From Pedobacter sp. (GTDB taxonomy: Bacteria > Bacteroidota > Bacteroidia > Sphingobacteriales > Sphingobacteriaceae), in contig SSFR01000018.1 of NCBI GenBank assembly GCA_008015505.1, positions 1 through 64,000 of the forward strand: 64,000 nucleotides of DNA, written 5' to 3'. Shown here one piece after another: positions 46,973 through 55,499 of this stretch. How positions within the stretch are numbered: the stretch's first letter is position 1; every line of letters starts with the position of its first letter. Position numbers and translations under genes: made by a program. Under the pieces are notes generated by a model. That model searched no databases. It saw only the letters and a program-made list of their open reading frames with translations, and was not told where the DNA came from.

Positions 46973-48139
46973 TTAACGTCCATTTTTACCACCCTGTCCA
47001 GGAGCAACAACATTAGCGGTTGTAATCTCTGAGCCATTGTGTAGTGATTGTACGCCATCTACAACAATTTGCTCACCCACGGTAATTCCATCTTTAATAA
47101 TCACATTGGGGCCAATGGTTTGCCCGAGTTGTACTTTCTTTTGAACAGCTACAAGCTCTGATTTTGTTTTGTTTTGTTTGGCTGAGTTTGGGGTGCTATT
47201 CTTAGCCACATAAACAAAATATTCACCCATTTGTTCGACAATGGCTTTGCTAGGTAAGACAAGTTGTGGGCTAGTTTCTTGATTATGCACTCGAACGACA
47301 CAACTCATGCCAGCCTTTAAATAACCGTTAGGGTTTTCAAAAACAAGTCTTACGCGGATGGACCCAGTTTGTGGGTCAACCGCCCGATCAATGATGGAAA
47401 TTTTTCCAATGTGTGCATAAATAGAATTATTGGGGAGTAATAAGGTAAACAAAGAATCAGTAGGGTGCAGACGCGCGTCTTTCAGTTGTTTGAATCGGGG
47501 CAATAGTTTTTCATTGATGAGGAAATCAACAGCAATGGGATTGTCTGTCGATATGGTATTCAATATGGTAGATCCAGAAGTGACTACGTTTCCTATCTTA
47601 ACTTGGCTGAAACCAATGGTGCCATCAAAAGGAGCTGTAATGAGGGCATAGTTTAAATTCGTTTTGGCTGTTTTTACAGCATCCTCGGCAGCTTTTACTG
47701 CATTTTTTGCATTTTGGAGCGCAATGATGGCATGATCATAGAGTTGTTTGGCAACAGCATTATTTTTATTCAGATAGTCGTAACGATCGGCGTCTTGTTG
47801 TGCTTGTATTAAATTGCCTTGTGCTATACTCAGATTAGCTATGGCTGCATCCTGGTTAGCTTGATAGATCCTTGTGTCAATTTTGTATAATTTTTGTCCT
47901 TTTTTAACTGTGCTTCCTTCTTTGAAAAATATACCCGTAACACCACCAGTGATTTGAGGGAGTAGGTTCACTTGGTTTAAAGCTGCAGTAGTAGCTGGGT
48001 ATTGTTCATAGTACTGTACATTTTGAGTTTTTGCGCGATATAAATTGACAGGTATTCTCGAGTTGGTGGGAGGTTGTTTGCTTTGGCAGGCAAACAATGC
48101 CAAACAACAAGTGGAGAGTAAAGGCAATACTTTATTCAT
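46973..48139 (-). CDS. RND efflux periplasmic adaptor (membrane fusion protein), lipoprotein
   Basis: The 388-residue AcrA-type adaptor has a lipoprotein signal (CCLALFACQSKQ). The biotinyl-lipoyl part is INLLPQITGGVTGIFFKEGSTVKKGQKLYKID-like, split around a coiled-coil hairpin (about residues 95-160, IANLSIAQGNLIQAQQDADRY through VKAAEDAVKTAKTNL), and the beta-barrel and membrane-proximal domains follow (ITAPFDGTIGFSQVKIG, LKAGMSCVVRV). It links the pumps to the TolC-like channel. In transcript order it lies second, after the channel, with pumps at 20 bp distance. Confidence 0.95.
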   Translation of the reverse strand: MNKVLPLLSTCCLALFACQSKQPPTNSRIPVNLYRAKTQNVQYYEQYPATTAALNQVNLLPQITGGVTGIFFKEGSTVKKGQKLYKIDTRIYQANQDAAIANLSIAQGNLIQAQQDADRYDYLNKNNAVAKQLYDHAIIALQNAKNAVKAAEDAVKTAKTNLNYALITAPFDGTIGFSQVKIGNVVTSGSTILNTISTDNPIAVDFLINEKLLPRFKQLKDARLHPTDSLFTLLLPNNSIYAHIGKISIIDRAVDPQTGSIRVRLVFENPNGYLKAGMSCVVRVHNQETSPQLVLPSKAIVEQMGEYFVYVAKNSTPNSAKQNKTKSELVAVQKKVQLGQTIGPNVIIKDGITVGEQIVVDGVQSLHNGSEITTANVVAPGQGGKNGR

Positions 48140-48202
48140 GGTAAACGAGTTAAAGTAGGAGTGATTTTATTGGTTTATCAGCTTTTGATCGTTGATTAGT
48201 TA

Positions 48203-49567
48203 TTAATTACTAGGGAGTATTCCCATGGCTTTTTCTAGATCAATTTTACTAGATAGAGTCTGGAATAAAGCATTTAAATAATTGATTTCCGAGGTGATTA
48301 GGTTTGATTCGGCTGTGATTACATTTAAATAAGCAACAATCCCTTGTTTGTATTGCAGGTCAACGACAAAATACGCGCGTCTAGCTGTGGCTACATTTTT
48401 TTCAGAGAGCTCAAAATTATAGCGATTGCTTTTGTAACCTGCTAGAGCAGTGGTATATTCTTTATTGATTTGTGATTTTAAGTCGGTTTGACCCCAGTCG
48501 ATTAGTTTCTCCTGCAGGCGAGACTTATTCAAATTGCGTATCCGGGCAAGACCTGTAAAAATGGGGATATTGAGAGATATTCCTAGATAGGAGCTCGGGG
48601 TATAGTCCGAGAAAAGATTGGAAAATTGATTGTTTTGAAAGCCTAGATTGTAATTATAAAACGCAGAGGCAGTGGGTATAAAAGCAAACTGATAATAACG
48701 AGTCTGCTCGTGCTGTAAATGCCTTTGTGTTTGGAGTTGCTGATATTCAATACGTTTTTCATAAGCTAGTTGTTGGAGTGTATCTATGTCAATTGCTTTG
48801 ATCATTTGTAGGGTATCAAAGCTTACTTTGAACTGTTTGTCATCTGGATATCCCATCAGCTGTTTCAAGCCCGCATAGAGTGGGGTAATGTTTTCATTAG
48901 CTTGCCTCAGTTGCGTTCTTGAATTATTGAGGGTGATCATAGCTTGCTCGTAATCTGTTTCATCGGCAATTCCACTTTTATATCGGTAATAGGCATCACG
49001 AAAGGTTTTACCTAAACGGGTTGTATCCTCTTTGAGGATCTCGATTTGTTTGATCGTTAGCAGGATGCTGTAAAATGATTTGCTCAAGTTAGAAACCAAA
49101 TCAATCTTGGTGTTGCTGGTTGACTGCTGGGCTTGTTTGATATAGAGTGGTGCGCCTTTAATGGCATATAAAAGACTCGGATTGAACAATACTTGTGAGG
49201 CGGATAATTGAGGAATAAATGTATTGATAAATCGGGCCTGGCTACTGGTTGCCCCTCCTGCCGTACTTCCTGTTGTTTGATTCGTAGGAACTAAACCTAG
49301 TTGATTGTAGTGAATTAGGCTACCACTGGCATTTACCTGTGGCCACCATCCAGCCAGACTAATGGCATTATTTGCTTTGGTAATGTCTTCATTGATGAGC
49401 GCTTGGTTTAGTGCGGGTTGGTGAAGTAAGGCGTAGTCAATGCATTGCTTCAGCGTTAGATAAGAGTTATCAGTATTATTATTGGTAGTAGTTTGTGCAT
49501 ATGTTGCAACTGATAGACCAAGTAAGTGGGTTGCAAGCAAAAGAATCTGTCCAGTAGCCGATTTCAT
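48203..49567 (-). CDS. TolC-family outer-membrane efflux channel
   Basis: The 454-residue protein has a signal peptide (to about residue 24, SVATYAQ) and the two-fold TolC repeat with long helices: YLTLKQCIDYALLHQPALNQAL and, in the second half, SRLQEKLIDWGQTDLKSQINKEY. It forms the trimeric outer-membrane exit duct for the RND pumps encoded downstream. It is the first gene of the operon (channel, adaptor, pump, pump). An unusual upstream 201 bp AT-rich gap separates it from the divergent lipoprotein gene; no regulator is adjacent. Confidence 0.93.
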   Translation of the reverse strand: MKSATGQILLLATHLLGLSVATYAQTTTNNNTDNSYLTLKQCIDYALLHQPALNQALINEDITKANNAISLAGWWPQVNASGSLIHYNQLGLVPTNQTTGSTAGGATSSQARFINTFIPQLSASQVLFNPSLLYAIKGAPLYIKQAQQSTSNTKIDLVSNLSKSFYSILLTIKQIEILKEDTTRLGKTFRDAYYRYKSGIADETDYEQAMITLNNSRTQLRQANENITPLYAGLKQLMGYPDDKQFKVSFDTLQMIKAIDIDTLQQLAYEKRIEYQQLQTQRHLQHEQTRYYQFAFIPTASAFYNYNLGFQNNQFSNLFSDYTPSSYLGISLNIPIFTGLARIRNLNKSRLQEKLIDWGQTDLKSQINKEYTTALAGYKSNRYNFELSEKNVATARRAYFVVDLQYKQGIVAYLNVITAESNLITSEINYLNALFQTLSSKIDLEKAMGILPSN

Positions 49568-49768
49568 AGGAAGATAAAGGCAAGTGCTTTAATAAATCAA
49601 GTTAGATGTGTTGTAAATTATTATAAATAGTTGAATTTTTTTTGTTTGAAAATATTAATTGAAAATTAATTTAAACACTATTTGATTTTTTGTAAAAAGA
49701 ATAAATATTATGTATAAAAAATACGCTAGATTCGCCGTTTTAATGCTAAAAATTAATCAAATAAATCT

Positions 49769-51064
49769 ATGAAGGTAACAACAAGAAACTGGTATTATCC
49801 ATTATTCATTACAGGCGCACTTTTAATGATGACGAGTAGTTGTAAGAAGAACAATTTAAAACTGGCTACAGTTACTACGTCGCTAAATTCAGTACCAACG
49901 GGCTTGGCTGTAGACCCAAACGTTGTGGTTGTCGTAACTGGCAATGTTATTGATAATGGTGGAGCAGCTATAGTTGAAAGGGGGGTTGTCTACAACATTG
50001 TATCATTGGATCCTAGCTCCAAAAGCTCACCCAATGCGGCTGTAAGTACGGAGCTGCCTACATTAGGTAATTGTACACGAAAAAGTGTCAGTTCGGATTT
50101 TACGGGTCAGCGATTTAGTGTTAATATAAGTGCTGTAACTTCTGGGTACTACATTGTGAGGGCTTATGTAACAACTCGTAACGGTGTTGCATATGGTAAT
50201 GTGGAAAATTTTTCGGTGCAGGGAACTGGCGGAGTAACACAAGATATAAAAGATCAGGCAGCTGCATTAAAGTCCATGCGGGATGATGTGGCAGCCTTGA
50301 AACAAAAAGTGAGTGATCTGGGGAATGATCTTGTAAAAAAGGTTAATGCAATCGATGTCCAAGCTTTGAGTAACACATTGGCAGGATTGGTAAAATCTAA
50401 CGACGATAAGTTAAACTCGGCTAAAGTTTTTTTGGAACAATTGATCGCACAAAAGTTCGGCTCAGTTGATCTATCAGATGCGAATAGTGCACTAAGTAAG
50501 TTATTAGAATCAAAGTTGAATTCTTCGGTTTTTGTAGATGCGAAAAATCAATTGCAATCTTTGATAGACCTAAAAGCAAGTACACAAGATTTAACGAATG
50601 CAAAAGTTGCACTAACAGCATTACAATTGTTAATAGATACCAAAGCCAACTCGGCAGATCTTGAAGCTGCTAGAGACAAACTTTCTAGACTAGAGCAAAA
50701 TATTTTAAATATTAATCCGATTAGTAGTATAGGAGTCACGGAATTAGGAATTGACGGTAATAAATCGAATGCAACAGTTGCTATCATTTTAGATCACATC
50801 AGTATTGATCCTAACAAGAAGAAGCCACTTTCGGAGATAAAAAAGTTGGAATATGTATGTTTCGAGGCTAATCAGTCCATGCCAGATAGTAGAACCCCAA
50901 TTGCGTTTGACCTTAATAGCGTGGCAGATGGCAGTACTTCTACTAGTATTCCCCTAAAGATCTCTGAACTTTCTAGCGGTAGAACCTATAAGTTTATTGT
51001 TTATGCAACCATGGTTGGGACAAATAAGGTGCATGATGAACGCACTTTCTTTGTAACTAGGTAA
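49769..51064 (+). CDS. Lipoprotein with two Ig/FN3-like domains flanking a coiled-coil repeat stalk
   Basis: The 431-residue lipoprotein (signal ending LLMMTSSC) has three parts. An N-terminal beta domain (about 30-155: TTSLNSVPTGLAVDPNVVVVV and ERGVVYN) resembles Bacteroidota FN3/Ig surface domains. A helical middle (about 165-315) holds heptad-like repeats in which the phrase LxxLxxxK recurs (LKQKVSDLGNDLVKKV, LSKLLESKLNSSVF and LQSLIDLKASTQDL), suggesting a coiled-coil rod. A C-terminal beta domain (about 320-431, ending ERTFFVTR) follows. It may project from the cell surface as a stalk with end domains. Function and partner unknown; it is divergent from the efflux operon. Confidence 0.75.
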   Translation: MKVTTRNWYYPLFITGALLMMTSSCKKNNLKLATVTTSLNSVPTGLAVDPNVVVVVTGNVIDNGGAAIVERGVVYNIVSLDPSSKSSPNAAVSTELPTLGNCTRKSVSSDFTGQRFSVNISAVTSGYYIVRAYVTTRNGVAYGNVENFSVQGTGGVTQDIKDQAAALKSMRDDVAALKQKVSDLGNDLVKKVNAIDVQALSNTLAGLVKSNDDKLNSAKVFLEQLIAQKFGSVDLSDANSALSKLLESKLNSSVFVDAKNQLQSLIDLKASTQDLTNAKVALTALQLLIDTKANSADLEAARDKLSRLEQNILNINPISSIGVTELGIDGNKSNATVAIILDHISIDPNKKKPLSEIKKLEYVCFEANQSMPDSRTPIAFDLNSVADGSTSTSIPLKISELSSGRTYKFIVYATMVGTNKVHDERTFFVTR

Positions 51065-51114
51065 GTCACTAAACACGGTGGTGTGAAAGGTTACTGAATA
51101 AGAGAATGTTCCCA

Positions 51115-51148
51115 CAAAAAAGGCTGGTATTGTTTACTGGCCTTTTTT
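51115..51148. terminator. Rho-independent terminator, probably bidirectional
   Basis: AAAAAAGGC (51116-51124) pairs with GCCTTTTTT (51140-51148), between the lipoprotein gene and the convergent tag gene. Confidence 0.75.
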
Positions 51149-51180
51149 GTTTTTACTCGACAGCTATGGATAGGTTTCCG

Positions 51181-51750
51181 CTAACGTGAGATACAAGTAA
51201 TTAAATGATCGTTGACCATGCCCGTGGCTTGCATATGTGCGTAGCAGATGGTAGTTCCGAAGAATTTGAATCCTCGCTTTTTCATGTCCTTGCTGATGAG
51301 ATCAGATAGTTCAGTACGTGTGGGAATCTCTTTGGTACTGGTCCAATGATTGACAATGGTTTTTCTATTGGGCAGAAAGCCCCAGATATAAGTTGAAAAG
51401 CTGCCAAATTCCGTTTGAATTTTTAAGAATGACCGGGCATTAGTAACTGCTGACACTATTTTCAAACGGTTCCGAATGATGCCAGTGTCGAGTAGTAAAC
51501 GTTCTATATCGTGTTCTGTGAAAGAGGCTACTTTTTGTACATTAAAGCCGGCAAAGGCCTTTCTATAGTTTTCTCGTTTTCGCAAGATGGTAATCCAGCT
51601 TAGACCTGCTTGAGCACTTTCTAGGATTAAAAATTCAAACAGTAGTTGATCGTCATAAACAGGTTTCCCCCATTCTTGGTCGTGGTACTCTACGTATAAA
51701 GGGTCGGTGCCACACCAGGGACAGCGAATGGTAGTTGGGTTGTTAACCAT
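51181..51750 (-). CDS. tag: DNA-3-methyladenine glycosylase I
   Basis: Tag removes 3-methyladenine from alkylated DNA. The 189-residue length is normal. Zinc ligands follow the E. coli spacing: Cys10 (RCPWC), His23 (EYHDQEWG), then His182 and Cys186 in NDHLITC. The LSWITILRKRENYRKAFAGF segment and GFKFFGTTICYAHMQATGMVNDH are diagnostic. ATG 51750 is the natural start. It lies between the bidirectional terminator and the second palindromic element. Confidence 0.96.
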   Translation of the reverse strand: MVNNPTTIRCPWCGTDPLYVEYHDQEWGKPVYDDQLLFEFLILESAQAGLSWITILRKRENYRKAFAGFNVQKVASFTEHDIERLLLDTGIIRNRLKIVSAVTNARSFLKIQTEFGSFSTYIWGFLPNRKTIVNHWTSTKEIPTRTELSDLISKDMKKRGFKFFGTTICYAHMQATGMVNDHLITCISR

Positions 51751-51817
51751 GTTAAGTGAGTGTTGAGCTTGAAACAGTAAAATTAGAAATTCGGATTTTT
51801 ATCCAAATTTCTTTACA

Positions 51818-51978
51818 GAGCTTGTCTAAAGTATATTTTATGAAGCTATTGCCGGTTATTTTTGAGCGAAATGATGCGAATTTTGGAGCCATAGCAGGAC
51901 AATATGGTGAAAAAATTCAACGAAATTACAGCCAAAAAGAACCAAAAAAGCAAGATAAAATATACTTTAGGCAAGCTC
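51818..51978. repeat. 161 bp palindromic hairpin element, copy 2
   Basis: About 91% identical to copy 1 at 21470 (14 substitutions and one indel). The 24 bp outer arms remain complementary: the T-A pair at position 16 of copy 1 is an A-T pair here. The inner pair GGATTTT/AAAATCC of copy 1 is GAATTTT (51878-51884)/AAAATTC (51912-51918) here, again compensated. The apical stem is shorter (CCATA/TATGG), and the GGTTATTTTTG arm has one mismatch. It lies between the divergent tag and GNAT genes. No clear target-site duplication. Confidence 0.75.
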
Positions 51979-52027
51979 ATAATTATCATGTTTGTCAGGG
52001 GACCCCATTTTATGTTTATTTTACCAG

Positions 52028-52615
52028 ATGATTCGGGCGAAGTACAGTCATAAAAATATAGTTGTAGATATTCTCAGTAGTGCTTATCAGGAAAATTGTG
52101 GGTTATATTTATGTGTTAAACGAGACAAAAAAATGGCATATCGTTTAACCAAATTAATGGAGTATATCTTTGAAATATGTTATCTCTTTGGGGATATAAT
52201 ACTTTCTGATGATCAGCAAGCATGTGCTTGTTTGTTATATCCAGAAAAGAAGAAGATCACTTCGAAAGCTATTTGGTTAACGATTAAACTTGTTTTCCAA
52301 AGTACTGGCTTAAGAAAATTGATTCTTGTTTGCCGGGGAGAGCTAACTCGGCGTAAGATTCGTCCTCAGAAATATTATTTATATGGTTGGGTTATGGGTG
52401 TGAAACCGTTGCAGCAAGGAAGAGGCATAGGGGGTGCATTTCTTGAGGAGATAATAAACTATAGTTTTGCTAATAAAAGACCATTTTATTTTGAAACAAT
52501 TATTCCTGGAATTGTAGATTGGTATCAAAAGCTTGGCTTTGAATTATATCATCACGAAAAAATGGCTTGTGAAGTATTCTTTCTTAGAAAGGAATTGCCT
52601 AATAATGGCAGTTGA
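52028..52615 (+). CDS. GNAT-family N-acetyltransferase
   Basis: The ATG at 52028 gives 195 residues. The acetyl-CoA-binding region is visible as VMGVKPLQQGRGIGGAFLEEII (Q/R-x-x-G-x-G/A type, about 130-150), and the C-terminal beta region contains FYFETIIPGIVDWYQKLGFELY, ending with the FELYHH beta-bulge typical of GNAT proteins. The acceptor is unknown. The upstream reading to TTG 51992 would begin just after the palindromic element, so I reject it. The next gene (protease) begins 52 bp downstream. Confidence 0.8.
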   Translation: MIRAKYSHKNIVVDILSSAYQENCGLYLCVKRDKKMAYRLTKLMEYIFEICYLFGDIILSDDQQACACLLYPEKKKITSKAIWLTIKLVFQSTGLRKLILVCRGELTRRKIRPQKYYLYGWVMGVKPLQQGRGIGGAFLEEIINYSFANKRPFYFETIIPGIVDWYQKLGFELYHHEKMACEVFFLRKELPNNGS

Positions 52616-52667
52616 TTGATGTCAAAGTAAATGAAGAGGTGAACCCTTATACATTTAACTAGTTAAC

Positions 52668-53552
52668 ATGTTTGTAGAAGCCATTGAAAAAGTAGATCTC
52701 TTCACTCGACCTATTCATACCATTAGTAGAACTTATGGTGGATTGGTTACTCCCGGTAGTGCAACCTTATTTTTTGTGAATGATGAGGGGGTTGCCGTTA
52801 CCTGTAAGCATGTTTTAAATGTAATTGCTCAAGCGGACGGCATTAATAAGCATTACGCGCAATTTCGTACGGAGCGAGACACACTTCCTAGAGATACCTA
52901 CTTGAAAAAAAAACTCCGTGAGCTGGAATTCAAGTATAAATTCAATAATGACACACTCATTCAGACGAAGAATAATTTTATCAACACTTTCGATCTCATA
53001 TCGGATATCCAGTGTCATGCACACCCTACGTTAGATCTGGCGATTCTTGTTTTTAAGGGATTCAGTAAAAAGTACTATCAGGGGTATGCGACTTTCTTGA
53101 AAGATACCAGCAGAATTAAACAGGGGCGTTATTTGTGTCGTTTGGGTTATCCATTTCCGGAGTTCAATAACTTTGAATACAATACTGGAAGGGATGATAT
53201 TGAGTGGACAAACAAAGGTAATCCCAATTCGCCGCGATTCCCTTTGGATGGGATTATCACGCGATTTGTGGGGACAGAGCAGCATCAGTTAACTGCCATT
53301 GAAATGAGTACTCCTGGGCTAAGAGGACAAAGTGGTGGGCCATTATTCGACAGAGACGGTATTATTTATGGTATGCAGCATCAAACAAGTCATTTGCATT
53401 TAGGTTTCGATATGAAGGACAAAGAGATTATTCAAGATGGAAAAAGAACAAAAGTATCGAACTATCCTTTTTTACATGTTGGGCACTGTATTCATGTCGA
53501 TCGAATTAAGGATTTTCTGAGGGAGCATGATATTAAGTACTATGAAAGCTGA
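52668..53552 (+). CDS. Trypsin-like serine protease without signal peptide
   Basis: The 294-residue product is a chymotrypsin-fold protease with the triad His48 (VTCKHVLN), Asp123 (TLDLAILVF) and Ser222 (GLRGQSGGPLFD, the GxSGGP motif). There is no signal peptide or transmembrane segment, so it is probably cytoplasmic, which is unusual for the family. An insertion (about residues 60-115) with charged repeats separates the His and Asp strands. No PDZ domain is present. It may degrade or process a cell-internal target; the role is unknown. It follows the GNAT gene and converges with def. ATG 52668 gives the conserved-looking N-terminus. Confidence 0.83.
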   Translation: MFVEAIEKVDLFTRPIHTISRTYGGLVTPGSATLFFVNDEGVAVTCKHVLNVIAQADGINKHYAQFRTERDTLPRDTYLKKKLRELEFKYKFNNDTLIQTKNNFINTFDLISDIQCHAHPTLDLAILVFKGFSKKYYQGYATFLKDTSRIKQGRYLCRLGYPFPEFNNFEYNTGRDDIEWTNKGNPNSPRFPLDGIITRFVGTEQHQLTAIEMSTPGLRGQSGGPLFDRDGIIYGMQHQTSHLHLGFDMKDKEIIQDGKRTKVSNYPFLHVGHCIHVDRIKDFLREHDIKYYES

Positions 53553-53556
53553 GTGA

Positions 53557-54150
53557 TTAGCGTTTCTTCTTCCTCATTTTACCAGGGCTTCCTTTTGAGA
53601 TGGGGAATTTCATTTTATAATCCACCTTGATAAAGCCTTTAGAGATACTATCTAGCTTGTTTTTTAGCATTGTTTTCCGAAGAGGACTCAATTTGTCGAT
53701 GAATAGTTTCCCCTCGATGTGATCATACTCATGTTGGATTATGCGGGCGGCAAGGCCGGTGTAGGTTTCCTCATGAGCTTGTCCTTTTTCGTCGAGATAG
53801 GCAATGTGTATTTTTTGTTGTCGCCGGATATCTTCACGAATATCAGGAATACTCAAACAACCCTCATTAAATGTCCATTCATCTCCACTTTCTTCCAGAA
53901 TCTGTGGATTGATAAATACTTTTTTGAAATCGGCCAATTCCTTCTCGTCTTCAGCAAAAGGCCTACCATCAACGATAAAAAGGCGAATACTTAAACCTAC
54001 TTGTGGTGCTGCTAGACCTACGCCATGAGCGGCATACATGGTTTCAAACATGTTTGAGATAGTCGTATCTAAGTCTGGAAGATCGGTACTTATGTCAACT
54101 GCTTTTTTGCGTAAAATGGGGTCGCCGTATGCAATGATGGGAAGTTTCAT
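53557..54150 (-). CDS. def: Peptide deformylase
   Basis: This Fe/Zn enzyme removes the formyl group from nascent chains. The three motifs are intact: GVGLAAPQVG (43-52), EGCLSIP (96-102, metal ligand Cys98) and QHEYDH (139-144, ligands His140 and His144 with catalytic Glu141). The 197-residue length with a basic C-terminal tail (GKMRKKKR) is normal for Bacteroidota. It is in a minus-strand run with trmD upstream. Confidence 0.97.
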   Translation of the reverse strand: MKLPIIAYGDPILRKKAVDISTDLPDLDTTISNMFETMYAAHGVGLAAPQVGLSIRLFIVDGRPFAEDEKELADFKKVFINPQILEESGDEWTFNEGCLSIPDIREDIRRQQKIHIAYLDEKGQAHEETYTGLAARIIQHEYDHIEGKLFIDKLSPLRKTMLKNKLDSISKGFIKVDYKMKFPISKGSPGKMRKKKR

Positions 54151-54183
54151 GTGTGCAAAAATACATATTTGAGCTCAAAGGCA

Positions 54184-54858
54184 TTATTTCAACAAATCAG
54201 GTCTACGTTTTTGGGTGTGTTCCAGTGCCATCTCATGGCGCCAGTTATTAATCAGTGCTTCATTACCACTCAGTAATACATCAGGCACTTTATGCCCATT
54301 CCAATCCGCTGGACGGGTATAAACGGGAGCATCTAAGAGCTCCCCCTGGAAGGAGTCTGAAAGCGCTGAAGTTTCATCTGAAAGAACACCAGGAATTAAG
54401 CGGGTAACACTGTCTACCAATACTGCTGCGGGGAGTTCGCCGCCTGAGAGAACATAATCTCCGATGGAAACTTCGCGTGTTACAAAAAGGTCCCGTATAC
54501 GTTGGTCAATTCCTTTATAATGTCCACAAAGAATAATCACATTGGTTTTGATGGAGAGCTCATTGGCAACGGTTTGATTTAGAACTTGACCATCGGGTGT
54601 CATAAAGATAACCTCGTCATAGGATCTTTCGGTACGTAGTGCTTCGATACACCTAGCAAAGGGTTCAATACACATCACCATTCCTCCTCCTCCTCCATAG
54701 GGGTAGTCATCTACACTTCTATGTTTGTTGTGGGCATAGTCACGGAGATTATGCACTTGGATTTCTACCAGTTTTTTTTTCTGTGCTCGTCGCAAGATCG
54801 AATGAGCAAAAGGGCTATCTAATAGCTCGGGCAACACAGAAATGATATCAAAGCGCAT
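54184..54858 (-). CDS. trmD: tRNA (guanine-N1)-methyltransferase
   Basis: TrmD makes m1G37 in tRNAs, which prevents frameshifts. The protein begins [13 protein letters not shown] and has the trefoil-knot signature [15 protein letters not shown]-binding [12 protein letters not shown] and the [19 protein letters not shown] substrate loop are also present. ATG 54858 is the conserved start; a longer reading from 54894 adds 12 non-conserved residues and overlaps the rimM stop by 4 bp. The solo repeat GAGCTTGTTTAAAG is just upstream in the transcript. Confidence 0.95.
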   Translation of the reverse strand: MRFDIISVLPELLDSPFAHSILRRAQKKKLVEIQVHNLRDYAHNKHRSVDDYPYGGGGGMVMCIEPFARCIEALRTERSYDEVIFMTPDGQVLNQTVANELSIKTNVIILCGHYKGIDQRIRDLFVTREVSIGDYVLSGGELPAAVLVDSVTRLIPGVLSDETSALSDSFQGELLDAPVYTRPADWNGHKVPDVLLSGNEALINNWRHEMALEHTQKRRPDLLK

Positions 54859-54866
54859 GGGGTTTT

Positions 54867-54880
54867 GAGCTTGTTTAAAG
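54867..54880. repeat. Solo copy of the palindromic-element end sequence
   Basis: GAGCTTGTTTAAAG is one base different from the element end GAGCTTGTCTAAAG. It lies between rimM and trmD, 8 bp from the trmD start. Confidence 0.5.
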
Positions 54881-54890
54881 TTGTTTGGGA

Positions 54891-55418
54891 TCATTGATCC
54901 AAGTATACATCCAGTAATCCTTCAGGAAGGTGGATGTGTACAATTTGTCGTTTTACATCAATTTCTTTGATCAAATGATCATTTAGGGGCAGCATCACTT
55001 CTTTACTTTGGTATAAAAATGAGGCAATGTATTGCTTTGGATATGACTGAATTTTTGTAATTACCCCGAGCTCGCCATTTTGCTTATCATAGAGCTTGAA
55101 GCCCTTTAGGTCGTGTATGGAGAACTCTTTTTTACTTGGTTTTGGTTTTTGCGTATTGGGAAGATAGATTTTTTTGCGAACCAAATTATTCGCCTTTTCG
55201 ATGGTATTGACATCATCGAAAAGGAAAAGACCTGTTTGATTAGTATTAAGCTTATAAGAAGACACAAAATGGGGCACTAACCCACCTTCTAATTCAAAAA
55301 AAAGAACTTGAAAAGGAAGTTTATTTGGGGCTTCATATTCAAAAAAGAGCTGAACCTCTCCCTTCAGACCTTTGGTCTTGGTTACATAGCCAACGTAAAA
55401 ACAATCATCTATCCTCAT
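54891..55418 (-). CDS. rimM: Ribosome maturation factor RimM
   Basis: The 175-residue protein binds S19 and assists 30S head assembly. The N-terminal RimM domain shows [24 protein letters not shown], and the C-terminal PRC-barrel has [18 protein letters not shown] with the [31 protein letters not shown] ending. The first ATG at 55418 is the normal start. A strong hairpin lies between rpsP and rimM. In the transcript the order is rpsP, rimM, trmD, def. Confidence 0.95.
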   Translation of the reverse strand: MRIDDCFYVGYVTKTKGLKGEVQLFFEYEAPNKLPFQVLFFELEGGLVPHFVSSYKLNTNQTGLFLFDDVNTIEKANNLVRKKIYLPNTQKPKPSKKEFSIHDLKGFKLYDKQNGELGVITKIQSYPKQYIASFLYQSKEVMLPLNDHLIKEIDVKRQIVHIHLPEGLLDVYLDQ

Positions 55419-55424
55419 GAGTTT

Positions 55425-55477
55425 ATAAAAAAGAAGAACGTCATTGTAACATGTGATTAAACATGTACAATGACGTT
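55425..55477 (-). terminator. Strong hairpin between rpsP and rimM (terminator or attenuator)
   Basis: On the minus strand AACGTCATTGT (plus coordinates 55467-55477) pairs with the complement at 55437-55447, and an inner ACATGT/ACATGT stem (55449-55454, 55461-55466) extends it, with one bulged base. A U-rich stretch follows at about 55425-55436. It lies after rpsP and could partly terminate rpsP transcripts. Confidence 0.7.
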
Positions 55478-55499
55478 TAAATGATGTTTAAATAAACAA

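Noticed and set aside
51756..52031. 91-codon open frame that crosses hairpin copy 2
   Set aside because: In copy 1 the matching frame stops after 33 codons, and most substitutions between copies change amino acids, so the conserved part is the hairpin, not a protein.
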